Shown: piece by piece, positions 28,497 through 36,644 of the stretch
Numbering within the stretch: position 1 is the first letter of the stretch
Layout of the letters: every line of letters begins with the position of its first letter
Assembly: GCA_015486995.1 (NCBI GenBank)
Contig: WFQO01000141.1
Location: forward strand, 1 to 36,644
Direction of reading: 5' to 3'
Source: Nitratifractor sp.
Lineage (GTDB): Bacteria; Campylobacterota; Campylobacteria; Campylobacterales; Sulfurovaceae
Length of the DNA stretch: 36,644 bases
Made by a program: the position numbers and the translations under genes
The notes under the pieces: generated by a model
What the model was told of the DNA's origin: nothing
Databases searched by the model: none
Seen by the model: the letters and a program-made list of their open reading frames with translations, nothing else

Positions 28497-29084
28497 TTAC
28501 TGAGCGTCGCGTTTACGCCGGGAGAAGAAGCGCCGAAGCTGCCAGGCGCCCAGCCCGATCAGAACGATGGCGAGCAGCAAATCCTCGAGGCGTCGAAGTT
28601 CGCCGAAAATCCGTTCGATCCCCGTCCCCAGCAAAGCGCCCAGGGCGATGCCTCCGGCTGCCCAGATACCGACCCCCAGAGCGTCGAGCAGGCTGAAGCG
28701 CTTCCAGGGGTAGCGGTAGACCCCCAGTGTCAGGGGAAAAAGGATCGCTCCGCTGTAGATGAAACGCCCGCTGAAGGCGAGCCAGTCCCCCTTGGAGCGG
28801 ACCTTCTCTTCCAGGCGGTTGACGTGCGTAGCGAGCCGGGGAAAACGGGCGAGAAGGGGACGGGTGTAACGGCGTCCCAGCAGATACCAGAGCTGGTCGC
28901 CCAGGATCGCCCCGGCGGCCGCCGCCGCAAACGCCTCTGCGGGTGAGAGCATCCCCAGATAGCAGAGGATCCCCGTGGCCAGGATCATTGTCGTCCCCTC
29001 GACCATCATCCCGAAAAAGACGATCCAAAGTCCGTACTGAGAAACCCAGGGAGTGATTTCGTGCAGGAGAGTTTCCATTGTCAT
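28497..29084 (-). CDS. DedA family membrane protein
   Basis: FFGMMVEGTTMILATGILCYLGML, GAILGDQLWYLLGRRYTRPLL, SGRFIYSGAILFPLTLGVYRYPW. Confidence 0.88.
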   Translation of the reverse strand: MTMETLLHEITPWVSQYGLWIVFFGMMVEGTTMILATGILCYLGMLSPAEAFAAAAAGAILGDQLWYLLGRRYTRPLLARFPRLATHVNRLEEKVRSKGDWLAFSGRFIYSGAILFPLTLGVYRYPWKRFSLLDALGVGIWAAGGIALGALLGTGIERIFGELRRLEDLLLAIVLIGLGAWQLRRFFSRRKRDAQ

Positions 29085-29200
29085 TCCGTTTTTTTGTCAA
29101 GTTTAGCAGAAGTAATGCAATGGATTTATTCGGAGCGTTTTCCTCTTGACAAGGCCGCACTTTGGGACTACAATCGCTGAAAAAAGTGCACGAGGTTTCC

Positions 29201-30328
29201 GTGAAAAAAATTGAGAGAGCGGTCCGGGAAATCACCCCTTTTTATGTGATGGAACTCCTGCGTAAAGCCCAACGCTACGAAGACACGATCCATTTCGAGG
29301 TGGGTCAGCCGGACCTGCCGCCCGCTCCCGGCGTCAAAAAGGCGCTGCTGGAGGCCGTGGAGGCGGAGCGTTTCGCCTACACCGAGAGCCTGGGGCTTCG
29401 GGCTCTGCGGGAAAAGATCGCGGCCCATTACCTTCGGGAGTACGGGGTGCAGATCGATCCCGGGCGGATTCTGATCACTCCGGGGACCAGTCTCGCTTTT
29501 ATGGTGGCCTACGAGTTGCTTCTGGGGCCCGGGGACCGGCTGGGGTTGAGTGATCCCTCCTATCCCTGCTACAAAAATTTCGCCGCGATGGTGGATGCCC
29601 GAACCCTCACCTTTCCCGTCGGTCCCCACAACGATTATCAACTTCGTCCCGAGGATCTGGGAGAGGCGGAACTCGACGTTTTGCACATCGCTTCCCCCTC
29701 CAACCCGACGGGGACCCTCTACCGGGCCGAACGCCTCGAGGCGCTGATCCGCCATTGCGAAACGCGTGGGATCGCCTTCGTCTCCGACGAGCTCTACCAC
29801 GGACTGGTGTATGAAGGGCGGGCCCGTACGGCTCTGGAGTTCAGCGACGAAGCGATCGTCATCAACGGTTTTTCCAAATATTTCTGCATGCCGGGGTTAC
29901 GCCTGGGGTGGATGATTCTCCCCGAAGCACTGGTCCGCCCCGCGGAGCTCATCGCGCAAAATCTCTACATCGCCGCCCAGACACCGGCGCAGTACGCGGC
30001 GCTGGAGGCGTTCGATTACGCACATTTGGATCGGGTGAGGGAGACGTTTCGCGAGCGTCGGGATTGGCTCTACGGCGAACTCTCGCAGCTTTTTACGATC
30101 GATGCCAAGCCCGACGGAGCCTTTTACCTCTGGTGCGATGTCTCCGCCTATCGTGACGACGCGGTCGCTTTCAGCGAAGAGTTGCTGGAGAGGCTGCACA
30201 TCGCCGTGACACCGGGGATCGATTTCGGAGAGAGGCAGACCCGGAAATACCTGCGCTTCGCCTACACCCGCAGCATCGAGCATATGGCCGAAGGGATGGA
30301 GCGGCTGAAACAGTATCTAAGAGGGTAG
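29201..30328 (+). CDS. PLP-dependent aminotransferase, class I/II
   Basis: ITPGTSLAFMVAYELL, SPSNPTGT, SDELYHGLVY, NGFSKYFCMPGLRLGW; likely GTG start at 29201. Confidence 0.92.
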   Translation: MKKIERAVREITPFYVMELLRKAQRYEDTIHFEVGQPDLPPAPGVKKALLEAVEAERFAYTESLGLRALREKIAAHYLREYGVQIDPGRILITPGTSLAFMVAYELLLGPGDRLGLSDPSYPCYKNFAAMVDARTLTFPVGPHNDYQLRPEDLGEAELDVLHIASPSNPTGTLYRAERLEALIRHCETRGIAFVSDELYHGLVYEGRARTALEFSDEAIVINGFSKYFCMPGLRLGWMILPEALVRPAELIAQNLYIAAQTPAQYAALEAFDYAHLDRVRETFRERRDWLYGELSQLFTIDAKPDGAFYLWCDVSAYRDDAVAFSEELLERLHIAVTPGIDFGERQTRKYLRFAYTRSIEHMAEGMERLKQYLRG

Positions 30329-30349
30329 ATTTTTTCTTCCCAACAGAGA

Positions 30350-31564
30350 TTAACGGCGTCGGGAGGAGCCTCTGCGGTTTTGTCCCCGATTCCCCCGGCC
30401 GTTTTGGATCGGTTCGGGGCGGATGCTGGGGTCGACCTCGAAGCCGGCGGTTTTCATCTTGGGGATTTCACTTTTGATGAAACGCTCGATGTTGCGCAGG
30501 AGCTGGTGTTCGTCGACGCAGACGAGGGAGAGGGCCTGCCCGCTGCTGCCGGCGCGTCCGGTACGGCCGATGCGATGGACGTAATCCTCGGGAACGTTGG
30601 GAAGCTCGTAGTTGACGACGTGGGGGAGTTCGGCGATGTCGATGCCCCTCGCGGCGATGTCGGTGGCGACCAGGACGCGGACGCGGTTTTCTTTGAAGCC
30701 TTTGAGGGCTTTCATCCGGGCGCTTTGGGTCTTGTTGCCGTGGATGGCGGCGGAGGAGATCCCTTCACGTTCGAGTTGTTGGGAGAGTTTGTTGGCGCCG
30801 TGCTTGGTGCGGGTGAAAACCAGGACCTGCTTCCACTCCTCCTCGCGGATGAGTTTGATCAGGAGCTCCTGTTTGCGGCGCTTGTCCACGTGATGGACCC
30901 GCTGGGCGACCTGCTCGGCCGTGGTGTTCTGCCGGGCGACCTCGACGGTGGCAGGATTGTGGAGCATCCCGGAGGCGAGGCGTTTGATCTCGGGGGAGAA
31001 GGTGGCGGAAAAGAGCAGGGTTTGACGATTTTTTGGCGCCATCGCGATGATCTTCTTGATGTCGTGGATGAAGCCCATATCGAGCATCCGGTCCGCCTCG
31101 TCGAGGATCAGGGTTTCGACGGCGGAGAGGTCGATGGCCCGCTGATTGGCCAGATCCAGCAGACGGCCGGGGGTGGCGATGACAATGTCGACGCCGTTGT
31201 TGAGCGCCCGCTTCTGGGGTTCGATGCCGACGCCGCCGTAGACGACGGTGGAGCGGATTTTGAGGTTTTTGCCGTAGGTGCGCACACTCTCGGCGACCTG
31301 CGCGGCCAGCTCCCGGGTGGGGGTCAGGACGAGGGCACGGATCTGTCGGCGTCCCATCTTTTTGGGGTGGCTGTTCAGGCGCTGAAGCAGCGGCAGGGTA
31401 AAGCCGGCGGTCTTGCCGGTGCCGGTCTGGGCGGCGGCCAGAAGGTCGCGTCCTTCGAGGACGAGGGGGATGGCCTGGGCCTGGATGGGGGTGGGCTCGG
31501 TGTAGCCCTCGGTTTTGACGGCACGCAGAAGCGCGTCGTCGAGTTTGAGTTGATCGAATGTCAT
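30350..31564 (-). CDS. DEAD-box ATP-dependent RNA helicase (RhlE-like)
   Basis: Q-motif, [36 protein letters not shown]. Start taken at [10 protein letters not shown] (31564); upstream ORF extension runs through palindromic element B. Confidence 0.95.
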   Translation of the reverse strand: MTFDQLKLDDALLRAVKTEGYTEPTPIQAQAIPLVLEGRDLLAAAQTGTGKTAGFTLPLLQRLNSHPKKMGRRQIRALVLTPTRELAAQVAESVRTYGKNLKIRSTVVYGGVGIEPQKRALNNGVDIVIATPGRLLDLANQRAIDLSAVETLILDEADRMLDMGFIHDIKKIIAMAPKNRQTLLFSATFSPEIKRLASGMLHNPATVEVARQNTTAEQVAQRVHHVDKRRKQELLIKLIREEEWKQVLVFTRTKHGANKLSQQLEREGISSAAIHGNKTQSARMKALKGFKENRVRVLVATDIAARGIDIAELPHVVNYELPNVPEDYVHRIGRTGRAGSSGQALSLVCVDEHQLLRNIERFIKSEIPKMKTAGFEVDPSIRPEPIQNGRGNRGQNRRGSSRRR

Positions 31565-31608
31565 TGGGTACCTTGTCGGTAGGTTCTCATTACTCCATAG
31601 CGTATCGG

Positions 31609-31704
31609 GGTATGTTCTTCGTTCAATACTCCGGCAGTCGCGAACGCCTGCGGCGCCCCTTCGGGGTTGGGCGCTCCTTTGTCGCATTGAACGAAGAACA
31701 TACC
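31609..31704 (+). repeat. structured element copy B (core motifs within 19-bp perfect inverted arms)
   Basis: Arms GGTATGTTCTTCGTTCAAT (31609-31627)/ATTGAACGAAGAACATACC (31686-31704); GGCAGTCGC (31633-31641), GCGCTCCTTTGTCGC (31671-31685); CGCC-TGC-GGCG and CCCC-TTC-GGGG inside. Confidence 0.85.
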
Positions 31705-31891
31705 GGTTGAAGAACAACCTTGCAGTGACTATGGTTTTCGGTCGGAACCTGGAAAAATTTTGGGTGGATTTATCAAATATCAAGAGGCAAAATGCGGAAT
31801 CAATAGTCGTAAATCATCGCAGACCGATGAGCGATTGGAAAGAGTATAGCGGAATCTTTGATGAAAAGATAGGGGCACGTATGGCGCCTTG

Positions 31892-31912
31892 TCATTGGTC
31901 ATTGGTCATTGG
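31892..31912. repeat. perfect heptanucleotide tandem repeat, 3 x TCATTGG, 3' of the RND gene
   Basis: TCATTGG TCATTGG TCATTGG read directly. Confidence 0.85.
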
Positions 31913-31958
31913 CTCCTTGGGGATAGGGATTTTAGCCCTGCATTGTGCGACGGAAGCG

Positions 31959-34900
31959 TCAGCGTTCCCGCACTCGGTAGATCACCGCGTACATCAACGG
32001 CACATAGATCAGGTTGAGCACTGTCGCCCAGGCGATACCGTAGCCGAGGCTGACGGCCATGGGTTGGATGATGAGGGCCTGGCCGCTGGCGAAAAAGATC
32101 AGGGTGAGCAGGCCGAGGACCGTCGTGAGAGAGGTCAGGAAAATCGGGCGTAGGCGCATCGACGCTTTTTCGGCCAGTTCGTCGTAATTCTTCGATCCGC
32201 GGATGAAATCGAGCATGATCAGCGCGTCGTTGACGACGACGCCGGCGAGGCCGACCATCCCCATCACTCCGGGGAGGGTGAGATTGAGCCCCATCAGTTT
32301 GGTACCGACCAGGGCTCCCAGGATCGAGAGAGGGATGACGGAGACGGTGATCAGAGGCAGGATCAGGGAGTTGAACATCCAGACCAGGGAGAGGAAGATC
32401 AAAAAGAGCGCGATGACGGCGGCTTCACCCATCTCCCGCTTGACCTGTCGGTTCTCCTTCTCTTCTCCTTTGATGATCACTTTGATCCCCTCCTTCTCCA
32501 GGCGATGGAGGAAGGGGCGCAAGCGCTCCATCACTTCACTGGGAAGGACGATTTTTTTGTCGGTGCGGGCGGTGACGGTCCAGACCCGATCGCCGTCCTC
32601 TTTGTAAATTTTGAGCATGCTTTTTTTGTAGAGGAAGTCGGCGACGTCCCGCAGCGCCACTTCGCGGCCGTCGGGGGTGGTGATGCGCAGGGCGCCCAGG
32701 TCGACATTACGGTCGCGTGAGGGGTCTTCGATGCGGATGCGGACCAGGCCGCTGCGGTCAAACATTTTGCCGTATTCGGCGTCGAGGTAGAGGCCGCGGA
32801 GGATCTGCACGAGCCGCCCCTCGTCCAGTCCCAGTTTCTGGCCGTAGTCGTTGACCCGCAGTTTCAGCTCCTGAGGCCCTTCGACGGCATTGTCGGAGAT
32901 GTCGAGGACGCCGGGAATCGCATGCAGCCTCTTTTCGAGGCGTTTGAGGGCGGCGAAGACTTTGTCGTCATCGAGGGCGGAGAGGCCGATCTCGATGTCG
33001 TGGCCGACGATCCCCGCCTGGGGGACGAAGGCGGTCAGCTCCTGATAGAGCGGTGTATGGCTTGGGCCGATCTTGAGCGCTTTGTAGGGGGCGAGGACCT
33101 TCTGCGCACGCCGGAGAATCTCCTGGGCGCTGTGTTCGCGCAGCATATCGTGGGCGTCGTATTCGATGGAGAGCAGGGGGTTGATGTATTTGTCGAAGAA
33201 GTTCTGCGGTTTGCGCTCGTGGAGATTGAGGAAGATGTGAAAGAGGTTTTCACCGCTCTCGGCGCGCTGGTCGGGGGTGAATTTCATCCCGACGATGGAG
33301 GTGATGGAGGAGACGTCGGTGCCGTTGAACTCTTTAAGCAGATCGTTTTCGATCCGGCGCATTAGCTTTTCGGTCTCTTCGAGGCGATTGTCCACATCGA
33401 CTTTGCCGCTGATGTAGACCTGGCTGGCGTCGAAGGCGGGGAAGAGCTGGAATTTACTGAGTTTGACCATCCCGACGGTGGCGGCGAGGATGCCGACGAC
33501 CAGCAGAGTCAGGGAGAGCTTTTTGCGGCGCAGCAGGGCATGCAGAAGCCGTTCGTAGAGGAGAATCGCGCGGTCCCAAAGGGGACTGGGCTCGTGGTGG
33601 TCGACCCGGTGCCCCCAGCTGAAGAGCTCTTTGGCGTGGAGGGGGAGGAAGTAGAAGGCTTCGAAGAGGGAGCTCAGCAGCAGGATCGTGATCATCACCG
33701 GCAGGACTTTCATGAAGACCCCGAGCTGCCCGCTCATGATCAGCAGAGGCAAAAAGGCGAAAACCGTCGTCAGCGTCGCCGTGACCACCGCGGGAAACAT
33801 TTCCGCCGCCCCGTCGATGGCGGCTTCTCTGGGGGGCTTGCCCATCTCCATATGCCGGTAGATATTTTCGGCGACGACGATCGCCTCGTCCACGAGCATC
33901 CCCAGGGCGATGAGGGCCCCGAGCATCGTCAGCATATTGAGGCTGTAGCCCAGCATCTCCGAGCCGATGAGGGCGATGAAGAAGCTGGTGGGAATCCCCA
34001 GCGCAACGACGGCGGCGATGCGCCAGTTGACGCTCAGGAAGAGGGCGGCGAAGACGAGGATCAGCCCGAAGAAGATGTTGGAGCTGACGAGGTTGATCCG
34101 GTTTTTGATCCAGATGGAGGTGTCGGTGTAGACTTCGAAGTGCAGGGAAGGGTATTTTTTGGCGAAAGTGTGCAGCAGGGCGCTGATCTGCCGGCTCAGG
34201 GCGATGGCGTTGCCCGATTTTGTTTTGGTGAGGTTGAGGGAGATGTTTTCGTGGCCGTTGAAATGGGAGATCTCTTTGGGGGTGCTGAGGCGGAACTCCA
34301 CCGTCGCCACCTCCCCGATGCGGATACGCCGCTCGCCGACTCCGAGCAGGGTGTTGCGGATCTTCGCGGCGTCCTTTTCGCCGTTGATCGTCGAGAGGTA
34401 GATCTCCCGGCCGTGCTGCTTGAAGGTTCCGGCGGGGTAGATCGAGCTCAGCCCCTGGATCGCCTGGTAGAAGAGTGTTTTGGGGATGCCGTAGGCTTCG
34501 AGCTTTTTGTCGTCGACGGCGATGCGCAGCTCCCGGTCGGCATCGCCCCGGACGTCGATGCTGTTGAGGCTCTTGAAGCGGGAGAGGCGGCTTTTGAGCG
34601 CTTTGGCCGCTTCGAGGAGTTCCGCTTTGGGGACGTCGCCGGAGACGGCGATGAGCAGGAGGGGAAAGTTGTGGATGACGATGCGGGCGATGGGCTCGTT
34701 CATATCCGCCGGCAAGTCGCGTTTGACGTTGGCGATGACATCTTTGACGTCGCTGAGGACCAGCTGCTGGTCTGCCCCGGGTTTGAGGTCGGCGGTAATG
34801 GAGAAGGAGCCGTTTTGGATCACGGTCTCGATGTCGCTGAGGTTTTCGACGCTTTTGAGATCCTCTTCGATGGAACGGACCGCCATCTTGTCGAGGATGT

Positions 34901-35075
34901 CGGCGCTGGCGCCGGGATAACCGCCGGTGATTCGGATCTTGTCCAGATCGGCGGGCGGGAAGATCTCTTTGGGGATCTTTTGATAGGCGAAGAGTGCGAG
35001 GACCATGACGAGCAGAAAGAGGATGTGGTTGAGAATCGGCCGATCGAGGGCGAAGGCGAGAAAGCGGCGGATCAC
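31959..35075 (-). CDS. RND efflux transporter (AcrB/AcrD/AcrF family), full length
   Basis: 1038 aa, 12 TM layout; TM4 ALGMLVDEAIVVAENIYRH; TM10 GVVVNDALIMLDFIRG. Confidence 0.93.
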   Translation of the reverse strand: MIRRFLAFALDRPILNHILFLLVMVLALFAYQKIPKEIFPPADLDKIRITGGYPGASADILDKMAVRSIEEDLKSVENLSDIETVIQNGSFSITADLKPGADQQLVLSDVKDVIANVKRDLPADMNEPIARIVIHNFPLLLIAVSGDVPKAELLEAAKALKSRLSRFKSLNSIDVRGDADRELRIAVDDKKLEAYGIPKTLFYQAIQGLSSIYPAGTFKQHGREIYLSTINGEKDAAKIRNTLLGVGERRIRIGEVATVEFRLSTPKEISHFNGHENISLNLTKTKSGNAIALSRQISALLHTFAKKYPSLHFEVYTDTSIWIKNRINLVSSNIFFGLILVFAALFLSVNWRIAAVVALGIPTSFFIALIGSEMLGYSLNMLTMLGALIALGMLVDEAIVVAENIYRHMEMGKPPREAAIDGAAEMFPAVVTATLTTVFAFLPLLIMSGQLGVFMKVLPVMITILLLSSLFEAFYFLPLHAKELFSWGHRVDHHEPSPLWDRAILLYERLLHALLRRKKLSLTLLVVGILAATVGMVKLSKFQLFPAFDASQVYISGKVDVDNRLEETEKLMRRIENDLLKEFNGTDVSSITSIVGMKFTPDQRAESGENLFHIFLNLHERKPQNFFDKYINPLLSIEYDAHDMLREHSAQEILRRAQKVLAPYKALKIGPSHTPLYQELTAFVPQAGIVGHDIEIGLSALDDDKVFAALKRLEKRLHAIPGVLDISDNAVEGPQELKLRVNDYGQKLGLDEGRLVQILRGLYLDAEYGKMFDRSGLVRIRIEDPSRDRNVDLGALRITTPDGREVALRDVADFLYKKSMLKIYKEDGDRVWTVTARTDKKIVLPSEVMERLRPFLHRLEKEGIKVIIKGEEKENRQVKREMGEAAVIALFLIFLSLVWMFNSLILPLITVSVIPLSILGALVGTKLMGLNLTLPGVMGMVGLAGVVVNDALIMLDFIRGSKNYDELAEKASMRLRPIFLTSLTTVLGLLTLIFFASGQALIIQPMAVSLGYGIAWATVLNLIYVPLMYAVIYRVRER

Positions 35076-35359
35076 TGCGTCGCCTCCGGCTCGTTGCCCT
35101 GACTGTCGTCGTCGAGGCTGAAGATCGTGTCGGTGATTTCACTTTTGTATTTGAGGCGCTCGACGTTGGTTTTGAGGATGCTGTTCTCTTCACGTAGTGC
35201 CGCGACTTCGGCGTCGAGTTTATTCAAGGCCCGGCTTTCATAATAGATGCGGTTGCTGAGATAGATTTTGACGGCGGCGAGCATGACGACGATCGTCATG
35301 GCGATCAGCGCGATGGCAAGGGTGCCGGGGGTGATGCCTCGGGGAGGACGACGGGTCAT
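35072..35359 (-). CDS. small single-TM coiled-coil protein, candidate FtsL
   Basis: 95 aa, N-terminal TM, then LDAEVAALREENSILKTNVERLKYKSE coiled coil; directly downstream of rsmH (4-nt overlap), the usual ftsL position. Confidence 0.6.
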   Translation of the reverse strand: MTRRPPRGITPGTLAIALIAMTIVVMLAAVKIYLSNRIYYESRALNKLDAEVAALREENSILKTNVERLKYKSEITDTIFSLDDDSQGNEPEATQ

Positions 35360-36327
35360 CCCTCTTTTCCTTGTTCAGGTTTTTCACGAAAGCGGAAGCT
35401 ACGGAGTTTGGCGCTGCGACTGCGGGGATTGGCGGCGGCCTCTTCGGGAGTGGCGGCGATCGCTTTGCGTTGCAGAGGCCGTCCCAGCGCGTGACCGCCT
35501 CCGCAGAGGCAGCGGGGAGTGCCGGGCGGGCAGATGCAGTCACGGCTCCAGTCGCGGAAGCGGTTTTTGACCCGACGGTCTTCGAGGGAGTGGAAGGTGA
35601 TCAGGGAGACGACCGCGCCGGCGGGGGGATCGGCTTGGAGGGTGTCGAGGAGGCGATCGATTTCGCCTAGTTCGTCGTTGACCGCGATGCGGATCGCCTG
35701 AAAGGGTTGGGTGGCGGGGTGGATGCGCCCCCGGCGGGGCAGGACGCTCTCGACGATCGCCGCCAACTCTTGGCCGCTGCGAATCGCCCGGCGGCTGCGG
35801 GCTTTTACGATCGCTTCGGCGAGACGGCGGGCGGGACGGATTTCGCCGTAATCCCGGAAAATGCGTTCCAGAGCCTCTACGGAGTAGCTATTGACCAGGG
35901 TTTCGGCACTGAACCCCTGCTGCGGGTTCATCCGCATATCCAGGGTTTCGCTTTCGAAAGAGAATCCGCGTTCACGGTGGTCGAGTTGAAGGGAAGAGAC
36001 CCCGAAATCGGCGAGGATACCCACGACCCGCTCCCGGGAGAGAAGACCGGGTAGAAGGTCGGAAAAAGAGCCGTGCAACAGTTGCACACGCTCGACATAA
36101 GGGGCGAGTCTCCGCCGGGAAAAGGCCAGAGCTTCGGGGTCCCGGTCGATGCCCAAAAGCCGCAGGCCGGGATGGGCACGCAGGAGCGCTTCGCTGTGGC
36201 CGGCGTATCCCAGGGTACAGTCGATGAAGCTTCCCGTCGCGTCGATCCCGTCGAAACTCTGAAGAACGGCATCCAGGAGGACCGGAATGTGGGGGCTTGC
36301 GACCTTCTCCTGCGCTCTCTCTGTCAC
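35356..36327 (-). CDS. rsmH: 16S rRNA (cytosine(1402)-N4)-methyltransferase
   Basis: HIPVLLDAVL, DCTLGYAGHSEALL, DFGVSSLQLD, GFSFESETLDMRMN, SLITFHSLEDRRVKN; GTG at 36327 preceded by AAGGA. Confidence 0.95.
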   Translation of the reverse strand: MTERAQEKVASPHIPVLLDAVLQSFDGIDATGSFIDCTLGYAGHSEALLRAHPGLRLLGIDRDPEALAFSRRRLAPYVERVQLLHGSFSDLLPGLLSRERVVGILADFGVSSLQLDHRERGFSFESETLDMRMNPQQGFSAETLVNSYSVEALERIFRDYGEIRPARRLAEAIVKARSRRAIRSGQELAAIVESVLPRRGRIHPATQPFQAIRIAVNDELGEIDRLLDTLQADPPAGAVVSLITFHSLEDRRVKNRFRDWSRDCICPPGTPRCLCGGGHALGRPLQRKAIAATPEEAAANPRSRSAKLRSFRFREKPEQGKEG

Positions 36328-36468
36328 GGTATTTTCCTTTTTACTGCGATACTCTATAGTGCGCAATCATACCAAAACTCTTTCCATATTATTTAACATA
36401 ATCCACAGAGTCTCTATGCTATGATCTGTGTCGGAATCCAAAGTTTTCGCGAAACGGTAAAGGGAAAA

Positions 36469-36644
36469 ATGGAAGAGATTACACTGCGTTTTGAGATCAT
36501 TCGATTGGCCGTAGAACTCGGTGATTTCGATACGATCGATCTGCAATGCCGCAAACTGCAAAGCCTCAGTCTCGACGAACGTCTGGATGAAATCATTGAA
36601 TTGCTCGAGAGTAGAAACTACCGGCAGGCTCTTTATGGAATGAA
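36469..36644 (+). CDS. truncated ORF of unknown function, runs off the right edge
   Basis: ATG at 36469 reads open to the end: MEEITLRFEIIRLAVELGDFDTIDLQCRKLQSLSLDERLDEIIELLESRNYRQALYGM...; upstream -10-like TATGAT near 36420. Confidence 0.6.
   Translation, partial: MEEITLRFEIIRLAVELGDFDTIDLQCRKLQSLSLDERLDEIIELLESRNYRQALYGM

Noticed and set aside
28419-28946. 175-aa plus-strand ORF opposite DedA
   Set aside because: Shadow of the DedA gene, low-complexity charged composition.
31565-31783. N-terminal extension of the helicase ORF ([10 protein letters not shown]...)
   Set aside because: Reads through palindromic element B; a normal DEAD-box N-terminus begins at [10 protein letters not shown].
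30380-35102. Plus-strand ORFs of 400 and 520 aa opposite the helicase and RND genes, and a 579-aa minus frame at 33454-35193
   Set aside because: Out-of-frame shadows of well-supported genes; low-complexity Gly/Asp/Glu or Arg/Pro composition.

Overview
The window is a gene-dense chromosomal segment, probably from a Campylobacterota (epsilonproteobacterial) organism. I infer this from the hinT-pheS-pheT-aroA-ispH-rpsA-serA gene order, a plasminogen-binding-domain protein, and TATAAT-type promoters without clear -35 boxes. I support about 32 protein genes: eno (partial), FtsB-like, CPA2 antiporter, bioB, a paired membrane protein plus hybrid pseudo-kinase, phosphodiesterase, glcD-like, M23 peptidase, NUDT14-like Nudix, truncated hemoglobin, HIT, pheST, aroA, ispH, rpsA, serA, a TolC/MFP/split-RND efflux operon, efp, DJ-1/PfpI, DedA, aminotransferase, DEAD-box helicase, a second RND pump, FtsL-like, rsmH and a truncated ORF at the right edge. 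No tRNA, rRNA, CRISPR array or transposase was seen. The most interesting signals are in non-coding DNA. (1) Three copies of a structured element share core motifs (GCGACAAAGGAGCGC ... GCGACTGCC). Each is bounded by inverted arms that differ in sequence between copies but stay complementary within each copy, and inverted copies flank the HIT gene. (2) Five degenerate 7-bp-period tandem arrays all lie just 3' of genes. (3) A hybrid histidine kinase appears to have lost both phospho-accepting histidines (SHE->SEE; Hpt H->L, K->L) while keeping an intact receiver Asp. (4) Four helically phased TTCATAA-type repeats precede an efflux operon whose RND pump is split into two translationally coupled halves.
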